DNA of 7,878 bases from an uncultured Alistipes sp. (GTDB lineage: Bacteria; Bacteroidota; Bacteroidia; Bacteroidales; Rikenellaceae): positions 1-7,878 of the forward strand of contig USCH01000043.1 of the NCBI GenBank assembly GCA_900553175.1, given 5' to 3'. The notes beneath the pieces are model-generated. The model ran no database searches. It worked only from the letters and a program-made list of their open reading frames with translations, and was not told where the DNA came from. Shown in pieces: positions 1 to 4,174 of the stretch. Positions within the stretch are counted from its first letter, which is position 1. Each line of letters opens with the position of its first letter. Both the position numbers and the translations under genes were made by a program.

Positions 1-76
1 GAAGACGGTGAACATAAAGTTTCCGACCTTTTTCAGCTTTAAATTGCTGACCTGCAATCTCTACTATAACGTACAT
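1..76 (-). CDS. rplU: 50S ribosomal protein L21, N-terminal part (cut by window edge)
   Basis: Reading leftward from the ATG at 76 gives 25 codons, beginning MYVIVEIAGQQFKAEKG and ending KLYVHRL at the window edge. This is the characteristic start of bacterial L21 (typically M-Y-A-I-V-E-I-x-G-x-Q-F-x-V). L21 binds 23S rRNA in the large ribosomal subunit and is usually about 100 residues, so roughly three quarters of the gene lies outside. In most bacteria rpmA (L27) follows; that would be further left and cannot be seen here. A good minus-strand promoter sits about 40 bp upstream. The gene is more AT-rich than its right-hand neighbours. Identity is confident despite the short fragment because nearly every residue fits the family. 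Confidence 0.93.
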   Translation of the reverse strand, partial: MYVIVEIAGQQFKAEKGRKLYVHRL

Positions 77-87
77 TGAAGCGTTGG

Positions 88-104
88 TTATGTATAAAAC
101 ATAA
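88..104 (-). other. Small hairpin in the rplU leader
   Basis: TTATGT (88-93) and ACATAA (99-104) are perfect inverted repeats separated by 5 nt, inside the predicted rplU leader and ending 11 nt before the start codon. Several ribosomal protein genes are controlled by leader structures, but this stem is short and AT-rich, so any regulatory role is speculative. Confidence 0.3.
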
Positions 105-137
105 TTCGGAGTGCAAATATACGCATTTTTATCTTAT
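105..137 (+). promoter_or_regulatory. Weak candidate promoter for the 230-2468 operon
   Basis: TATCTTAT (130-137) resembles the -7 element TAnnTTTG at its first six informative positions. TTCG at 105-108 lies 21 bp upstream as a poor -33. It would give a leader of about 85 nt before the ATG at 230 and would overlap the rplU promoter on the opposite strand. The rest of 77-229 shows no other good promoter. Its right half turns sharply GC-rich and contains a T7 run at 157-163. Confidence 0.35.
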
Positions 138-143
138 AAGCAA
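114..143 (-). promoter_or_regulatory. Promoter of rplU
   Basis: On the minus strand TATATTTG (121-114) matches the Bacteroidetes -7 consensus TAnnTTTG exactly. A TTG at 143-141 lies 19 bp upstream and fits the -33 element. Transcription would begin near 107, leaving a leader of about 30 nt before the rplU ATG at 76. No Shine-Dalgarno is visible, as usual in this phylum. Confidence 0.7.
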
Positions 144-229
144 CAACCGCGGGAACTTTTTTTCCTCCCGAGGGCCTCTGGCACGGTTTTGGGCGGAGCC
201 GGGGCCGTTCCGAAGAGGCAAGCGGACCC

Positions 230-604
230 ATGACCATGCAACGTATACTGATCGCATCCGACGACGACTTCCTGCGCGAAATGATCCGCCGGGCACTCAC
301 CGGGCTCGATGCCGAGGTGCACGGCACGCGCTGCGGCCGGGAGATGGAGCGTCTGTGCCGCCGCATGCTCTTCGACCTGGTGATCGTCCTCGGGGCGGGC
401 CCCTTTCTGTGCGGCCGCGACCCGGTGCGGCGTTCGCGGCCCGAAGGGGTGCGACGCCCGCTTTTCTACGTGATTTCGTGGCAGCAGGCCGAGCAGACGG
501 TGCTCAGCCTGCTCGAATGCGGCGTCGATCAGTACCTGACCTTTCCCGTCAGCCTGCAACGCCTCCGGAACAAGGTCGCCAACGATTTAGCGGAAACGGA
601 ATGA
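230..604 (+). CDS. Stand-alone receiver-like protein lacking the phosphoacceptor Asp (pseudo-receiver)
   Basis: This 124-residue protein has the length and layout of a single CheY-like receiver domain. An N-terminal strand ILIASDDDFL (6-15) carries the acidic cluster D11-D13. FDLVIVLG (48-55) matches the strand that normally ends in the phosphorylated Asp, but that position is L54. FYVIS (79-83) places a Ser at the usual Thr/Ser site. YLTFPVS (102-108) matches the usual YLxKP motif with Phe (F105) instead of Lys. Two of the key residues for phosphorylation are therefore missing, and no output domain is attached. The likely role is phosphate-independent protein interaction, perhaps with the products of the next two genes; this is inferred. 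The stop overlaps the next ATG as ATGA, implying translational coupling. A second ATG at 236 is an alternative start. The fold call is from motif resemblance, so a divergent receiver is likely but not certain. Confidence 0.8.
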   Translation: MTMQRILIASDDDFLREMIRRALTGLDAEVHGTRCGREMERLCRRMLFDLVIVLGAGPFLCGRDPVRRSRPEGVRRPLFYVISWQQAEQTVLSLLECGVDQYLTFPVSLQRLRNKVANDLAETE

Positions 605-1536
605 CCCGGCTCGTCATGATCTACACGCTCGTCGCGGCCGCAGCGACGGCGGCGCTGCTCGCCCTGCTGGCCGCCGAGACGCTGCGCGGGCGCCGCCGCG
701 AACGCGCCCGGCTGCTCCGCACACGCTATCTGCACATCGTCATGCACGCCCTGCATACGGGCACCCGCGAAGTGCCCCGCTTTCCCCTGATCGGCCGCGC
801 GGGAAGCCGTCTGCTGCTGGCCGAGACGCTCGCCGGCATCGTCGGCTCGACCTACGGGCTCGACACGGCGCTGCTGCGCCGCACGGTCGTCGTCTTCGGA
901 CTGGAGCGCCTGCTGCTCCGGCAGGCCCGCCTCGCCCGGGGCTACCGCCGGGCCTATCGCCTCGCGCTGCTGGCCTCGCTGCCCGTCGGCGAGGAGACGA
1001 TCCGCCGCACGGCCCGCTACCTGCGCAGCCGCAACCGTGCGGTGCGCTTCCATGCGCTGCTGGCCCGCATGGCCGCCGATCCGGCCTCGGCACCGGAATG
1101 GATCGGGACATTCGGACTCCCCTTCACCGAATGCGAACTCTCCGAAATCATGCTGCTGCTGCGACGCGGCATGCTGCCCGTGGCCTACGAGCCGCTGCTG
1201 CGGTCCGGCGACCCCAACCGGCAGCGGCTGGGATTGAGGCTCGTGCGGCAATTTTCGATCGGCGAGGCCGAACCGCTGCTGCTGCGGCTGACCGCCTCCG
1301 GATCGCCGGAACTGCGGCGCGAAGCGCTCCACACGCTCTGCTCGCTCCACCGGAATCTCGACCGCGGCGAAGTCCGGCGCTGCGTCGAACGCATGCCGGA
1401 GAGCCACAGGCACGCCCTGCTCCGCTGCATGGTGCGCGAAGGATATGCGGCCGGAACTTTCGCCCCGCTGTTCGGAAGCGCCGGACGCTCGGAGGCGGAA
1501 ACGCTCATCCGCACCCACAAACGCCCTCTGATATGA
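601..1536 (+). CDS. Membrane-anchored HEAT-like helical repeat protein
   Basis: The protein has 311 residues. Residues 4-25 form one hydrophobic N-terminal helix rich in Ala and Leu, followed by the basic stretch RGRRRERAR (29-37), which predicts a cytoplasmic C-terminal domain by the positive-inside rule. The remainder is almost all predicted helix in repeating pairs of about 30 residues rich in Leu, Arg and Ala. The clearest HEAT-like pair is in the segment reading LRSGDPNRQRLGLRLVRQF, followed by LTASGSPELRREALHTL. No catalytic motif is visible. HEAT arrays generally act as protein-binding scaffolds, so it may hold the receiver-like and GT2-like neighbours at the inner membrane (inference). 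The start at 601 is chosen because it overlaps the preceding stop as ATGA; the open frame further upstream to 76 overlaps the receiver gene and is not credible. The gene ends in a second ATGA overlap with the next gene. Confidence 0.85.
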   Translation: MTRLVMIYTLVAAAATAALLALLAAETLRGRRRERARLLRTRYLHIVMHALHTGTREVPRFPLIGRAGSRLLLAETLAGIVGSTYGLDTALLRRTVVVFGLERLLLRQARLARGYRRAYRLALLASLPVGEETIRRTARYLRSRNRAVRFHALLARMAADPASAPEWIGTFGLPFTECELSEIMLLLRRGMLPVAYEPLLRSGDPNRQRLGLRLVRQFSIGEAEPLLLRLTASGSPELRREALHTLCSLHRNLDRGEVRRCVERMPESHRHALLRCMVREGYAAGTFAPLFGSAGRSEAETLIRTHKRPLI

Positions 1537-2468
1537 CACTCGCATGCCTCCTGCTCGCAGCGGCTTCGCTCATCGCCGCCTGCATCCGCCCGTACAAAGC
1601 CCTCCGGGCGCGCAACCGGCGCCGGCTCGTCTCCGCCCTGCACGGTCCGGCATGCGACGGCTCCGACGGCTTCGGCATTTCGGTCCTGTGCAGCGGCATC
1701 GACGACAGCGAAGCGATCGAGGAGCTGCTCGCGTCGGAATATCCCTGCTGCGAAGTGATTCTGGTGCTCGACTCGCTGCACCGGCCCGAACAGTTCGCCC
1801 GGATCGCCGCACGCTACCGCATGCTCCGGGTCGAATATGCCTGCGACGGCCGATTCCGGGTTCCGGGCGTAAGGAGCCTCAGCCGCTCGCGCCGCCGCTG
1901 TTACAGGAGGCTGCTGCTGCTCGACCGAGCGCACGACACCCTCCGCGGCGACCTGCGGGCAGCCGCAGGGGTGGCCTCCTACGACTACCTGCTGCCGCTC
2001 GACGGCAGCGGACGGCTGTTGAGCGACTCGATCCTGCGGCTCGCCGCGGAGCTGGGCCGCCACCCTTACGGCTCGCTGCAGGCGATCCGTTCGACGGTCG
2101 GAGAGCCGCTCTTCCTCTTCCACCGTGAGGCGGAGGCGCTCGCCTGCGGATTCGGTCCGCAGGCTTTCCGGCACGTTCCCCGGGCAGCCCGGCGCACCCT
2201 GCACGAACCCTTCTTCCGCAGACCGGCGGCACCTGCCGACGGAATCCGGTGGCGGGCCGTCGGAGGCCTCACGCTCGCAGGGCTCTGCATCGTTTCGCTC
2301 TCGACGGACCGTTGGCTGCTCACGGCCCTGCTGCTCACGACCGCCGCCGCACTGTGCGCCGGAGCCTGCACGGAACGCATCGACGCCGCAACCGGCGACC
2401 GCACAACGGAATACCCCGACATCCGGCGCAGGCTGCGCAAATTCGGTGTTAAAAATTTCACAATGTAA
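1533..2468 (+). CDS. Membrane protein with a degenerate glycosyltransferase family 2-like domain
   Basis: The protein has 311 residues. Residues 3-18 are hydrophobic, followed by a basic stretch (RARNRRR, 25-31). Residues 47-82 (FGISVLCSGIDD, then LLASEYPCCEVILVLDS) resemble the N-terminal nucleotide-binding half of GT2 enzymes (SVIIPAYNE, then QDYPNFEIIVVDD). YDYLLPLDGSGRLL (150-163) sits where GT2 proteins have their DxD metal-binding motif but shows D-G-S-G. The acceptor-side ED and QxxRW motifs are not apparent. Two C-terminal hydrophobic segments (about 242-256 and 261-278) suggest membrane anchoring, and the tail is basic. It may be a catalytically altered or inactive transferase that works with the two upstream genes, to which it is coupled by an ATGA overlap. 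Alternatively it is an active but divergent GT2. The start at 1533 avoids a long overlap with the HEAT-like gene. The GT2 assignment rests on motif resemblance only. Confidence 0.75.
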   Translation: MTLACLLLAAASLIAACIRPYKALRARNRRRLVSALHGPACDGSDGFGISVLCSGIDDSEAIEELLASEYPCCEVILVLDSLHRPEQFARIAARYRMLRVEYACDGRFRVPGVRSLSRSRRRCYRRLLLLDRAHDTLRGDLRAAAGVASYDYLLPLDGSGRLLSDSILRLAAELGRHPYGSLQAIRSTVGEPLFLFHREAEALACGFGPQAFRHVPRAARRTLHEPFFRRPAAPADGIRWRAVGGLTLAGLCIVSLSTDRWLLTALLLTTAAALCAGACTERIDAATGDRTTEYPDIRRRLRKFGVKNFTM

Positions 2469-2487
2469 TAAGTTTTCGCTATCTTTA
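2456..2487 (+). promoter_or_regulatory. Promoter of cysQ
   Basis: TATCTTTA (2480-2487) matches TAnnTTTG at all but the last base. TTTC (2456-2459) is spaced exactly 20 bp upstream and matches three of four -33 bases. The -33 lies within the last codons of the upstream gene. Predicted transcription starts around 2492-2495, downstream of the in-frame ATG at 2490, which argues that translation begins at the ATG at 2529. Confidence 0.6.
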
Positions 2488-2528
2488 CGATGACAACACC
2501 GAACTCCGACACGCAAAAACGACCGACC

Positions 2529-3374
2529 ATGCTCAACGACAAGGTAAGGATGTACCTGCTGCCGCCGCTCTTCAACGCGGCGGTCCGGGCCGGAGCCGTC
2601 ATCATGAAGATCTACAAAAACTTCGACGATTACGACATCTCCATAAAAAACGACCACACCCCCATCACGCTCGCCGACCGGATGGCCCACCGCACCATCC
2701 GCGAATACCTCGGCCCCACACGCATCCCGGTGCTGAGCGAAGAGGGGCGCGAAATGCGCTACGACGAACGCCGCAACTGGGAGCTGTACTGGCTGGTGGA
2801 CCCGCTGGACGGGACGGTCGAATTCATCAAGGGCAACAACGAATTCACGGTCAACATCGCCTTGATGGAGAACAACGTATGCATGGGTGCGGTGATCTAC
2901 GTCCCCTACTTCGAAAAGATGTATCTGGCGGGCCGCGGCTCGGGCTCCTTCCTCAAGGAGCACGTGGCGCCCGACCCCGCCGCCGACTGGAGCTACGACC
3001 GCATCGTGGGCGCCTGGCGGCAGCTTCCGCTCGACACCGAATCGGCGCATCCCCGGCAGCGGGTGGCCGTATCGAGGTCGCATCAGACGCCCGAGACCCA
3101 CGAGCACGTCGCCCGGCTCCGGGAGCGCTGTCCCGATCTGGAGGTCGTCGAACAGGGCAGTTCCTACAAATTCTGTCTGCTGGCCGAAGGGAAGATCGAC
3201 TATTACGTCCGCACGACCCGGACCATGGAGTGGGACACGGCGGCCGGAGAGCTGATCCTCGCCGAGGCGGGCGGTTCGACCCGCACGCTGCCCGGCGACG
3301 GCGCCCTGCGCTACAACGAGGAGGACCTGCACAACCCCTGGTTCGTCTGCCGGTCGAAATACTGCAAGCTCTGA
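2529..3374 (+). CDS. cysQ: 3'(2'),5'-bisphosphate nucleotidase, CysQ type (inositol monophosphatase superfamily)
   Basis: The enzyme has 281 residues and is predicted to remove the 3'-phosphate from PAP (3'-phosphoadenosine 5'-phosphate), giving AMP and phosphate, a step that recycles the by-product of sulfate activation and sulfonation. All hallmark motifs of this Mg-dependent, typically lithium-sensitive family are present. IKNDHTPITLAD (39-50) matches the K-x-D-x-[ST]-P-x-T-x-A-D block. LSEEG (69-73) supplies the metal-binding Glu. WLVDPLDGTVEFI (88-100) contains the metal ligands D91 and D94. EWDTAAGELILAEAGG (234-249) contains the third metal ligand, D236. Length is normal and the gene is intact. 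It is predicted to be cytoplasmic, with no signal peptide. An in-frame ATG at 2490 would add 13 residues, but the promoter position favours 2529. It has its own promoter and terminator, so it is probably monocistronic. Other superfamily substrates (inositol phosphates) cannot be excluded from sequence alone. Confidence 0.88.
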   Translation: MLNDKVRMYLLPPLFNAAVRAGAVIMKIYKNFDDYDISIKNDHTPITLADRMAHRTIREYLGPTRIPVLSEEGREMRYDERRNWELYWLVDPLDGTVEFIKGNNEFTVNIALMENNVCMGAVIYVPYFEKMYLAGRGSGSFLKEHVAPDPAADWSYDRIVGAWRQLPLDTESAHPRQRVAVSRSHQTPETHEHVARLRERCPDLEVVEQGSSYKFCLLAEGKIDYYVRTTRTMEWDTAAGELILAEAGGSTRTLPGDGALRYNEEDLHNPWFVCRSKYCKL

Positions 3375-3402
3375 CCTGCCGCCGCGCTGTCCTGCAACCC
3401 AC

Positions 3403-3441
3403 GCAAACGCCCCTGCCGCACTTTGCGACAGGGGCGTTTGC
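3403..3441 (+). terminator. Rho-independent-type terminator after cysQ
   Basis: GCAAACGCCCCTG (3403-3415) and CAGGGGCGTTTGC (3429-3441) form a perfect 13-bp stem. After one mismatch an inner CGCA/TGCG stem (3417-3420, 3424-3427) can extend it, closing on a 3-nt loop. A short pyrimidine run (CTTTCT) follows on the plus strand. It begins 28 bp after the cysQ stop. It may also stop minus-strand transcription from the META gene, although no T tract follows on that side. Confidence 0.85.
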
Positions 3442-3484
3442 TTTCTCCGGCACCCGGCCGCAGCGCCGGGCGGGTGCAGACGGG

Positions 3485-3520
3485 CTCGGACAGGTTCGGA
3501 CAGGTTCGGACAGACCGAAC
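3485..3520. repeat. Three 10-bp direct repeats plus a small inverted arm
   Basis: Units CTCGGACAGG (3485-3494), TTCGGACAGG (3495-3504) and TTCGGACAGA (3505-3514) are tandem copies differing by one base each from the middle unit. The final copy can pair with the following CCGAAC: GTTCGG 3504-3509 with 3515-3520, leaving a 5-nt loop. They lie in the convergent gap between cysQ and the META lipoprotein. Confidence 0.85.
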
Positions 3521-3559
3521 GAAGGAGAGGGGCAGACGAATGCGGACGGAGCCGGGCGG

Positions 3560-3584
3560 GACAGGACAGGACAGGACAGGACAG
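3560..3584. repeat. Pentanucleotide repeat (GACAG)x5
   Basis: Five perfect GACAG units occupy 3560-3584, ending 15 bp before the stop of the META lipoprotein gene. The unit shares its GGACAGG core with the 10-bp repeats 50 bp to the left. The tract is noncoding on the preferred annotation, so length changes by slippage would not shift a reading frame. Just beyond it, CCGTACGG (3586-3593) and CGGATCCG (3591-3598) are overlapping 8-bp palindromes. Confidence 0.9.
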
Positions 3585-3599
3585 GCCGTACGGATCCGG

Positions 3600-4025
3600 C
3601 TACTTATCGGCCGGGGTCCCCGCCGCCGCAAACTCGGCCAGCGTCTCCGACCCGTCGAGCAGCGTGAGACGCTCTCCGTCGATGCGGTATGCGTCGACCC
3701 GGTCGAACATCCTTACGAACACGTCTTCGTACTCCATGTCGGGACAGGCCATGCGGGTCATGCCCATCTCGCCGAGCGTGAGACGCTCTTCGTCGAGCCG
3801 ATACGAGCCGAAGAAACGGTTGCAGTTCGTGCGTCCGGCCAGCAGATGCTCCGTCGGATCGAACGTCAGTGTGAAAGCATCCTCCTCGGATTCGATCGCC
3901 GAAGCGGGTATGCCCTTCATCGAAACGAGCTTCCAGGTCGTTCCCTCCAGTTCGCGGCTCTCTTTCGCGCCGCCGCAGGCGGTCATCGCACCGAGCAGCA
4001 AAGCGGCTGCAAAAATCTTTTTCAT
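3600..4025 (-). CDS. META-domain lipoprotein (HslJ-like)
   Basis: This 141-residue protein starts with a lipoprotein signal peptide: MKK, a hydrophobic core (IFAAALLLGAM) and a lipobox ending T-A-C, so C17 would be the lipidated residue. The mature part is a single META domain: G28-T-T-W-K-L-V-S (28-35), F-T-L-T-F (51-55), GRTNCNRFFGSY (64-75) and MTRMAC (89-94), then a Glu/Asp-rich helix and a final strand GERLTLLDG. These are the conserved G-x-x-x-C-N-x-x-x-G-x-Y and M-x-x-T-x-M-A-C features of the family, which includes the E. coli heat-inducible protein HslJ and many Bacteroidetes lipoproteins. The family's biochemical role is poorly known; envelope stress is suggested for HslJ. It is expected in the inner or outer membrane facing the periplasm. 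No acidic surface-export signal follows the Cys (CGGAKES). The ATG at 4025 is preferred over a TTG two codons earlier. It is a separate transcription unit with its own promoter. Confidence 0.9.
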   Translation of the reverse strand: MKKIFAAALLLGAMTACGGAKESRELEGTTWKLVSMKGIPASAIESEEDAFTLTFDPTEHLLAGRTNCNRFFGSYRLDEERLTLGEMGMTRMACPDMEYEDVFVRMFDRVDAYRIDGERLTLLDGSETLAEFAAAGTPADK

Positions 4026-4090
4026 AATCAACGCTTATTGAATTTCCGGTCTCCGAAAACGGCAAATCGCGGGCCATGCCGTCGGACGGA

Positions 4091-4122
4091 CAAAGATAAA
4101 CCTTTTCCCCCGAACCCGCAAA
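4091..4122 (-). promoter_or_regulatory. Promoter of the META lipoprotein gene
   Basis: On the minus strand TTTG (4122-4119) and TATCTTTG (4098-4091) are separated by exactly 20 bp. This is a full match to the Bacteroidetes sigma consensus TTTG-N19-21-TAnnTTTG. Transcription should begin near 4084-4087, giving a leader of about 60 nt before the ATG at 4025. The -33 element lies just 5 bp beyond the foot of the nifJ terminator hairpin. Confidence 0.85.
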
Positions 4123-4126
4123 CGAA

Positions 4127-4154
4127 GACCGCGGCCCGATGAGGGGCCGCGGTC
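4127..4154 (-). terminator. Hairpin terminator after nifJ
   Basis: GACCGCGGCCC (4127-4137) and GGGCCGCGGTC (4144-4154) make a perfect 11-bp GC-rich stem with a 6-nt loop. It starts 21 bp beyond the nifJ stop on the minus strand. The following minus-strand sequence (TTCGTTTGC) is only modestly T-rich, so termination may be imperfect and some transcripts could read into the META gene. Confidence 0.75.
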
Positions 4155-4174
4155 GGGAAAATCATGCCGTCGGA

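Noticed and set aside
76..600. Upstream extension of the HEAT-like gene frame to a TTG at 76
   Set aside because: It would start on top of the rplU start codon and overlap the receiver gene entirely; the ATG at 601 with ATGA overlap is far more plausible.
1185..3332. Long minus-strand open frame (715 codons) under the GT2-like and cysQ genes
   Set aside because: It spans two genes and an intergenic promoter on the other strand and shows no domain; GC-rich shadow.
3485..3585. Possible CRISPR array
   Set aside because: The units are 10 bp and 5 bp with no spacers, so this is a simple tandem repeat.
4026..4031. TTG start for the META lipoprotein
   Set aside because: The ATG at 4025 gives a standard MKK signal peptide; the TTG only adds two residues.
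3423..4142. Plus-strand open frame through the repeats and antisense to the META gene
   Set aside because: It begins inside the terminator hairpin, reads through tandem repeats and the promoter of the META gene, and has no recognisable content.
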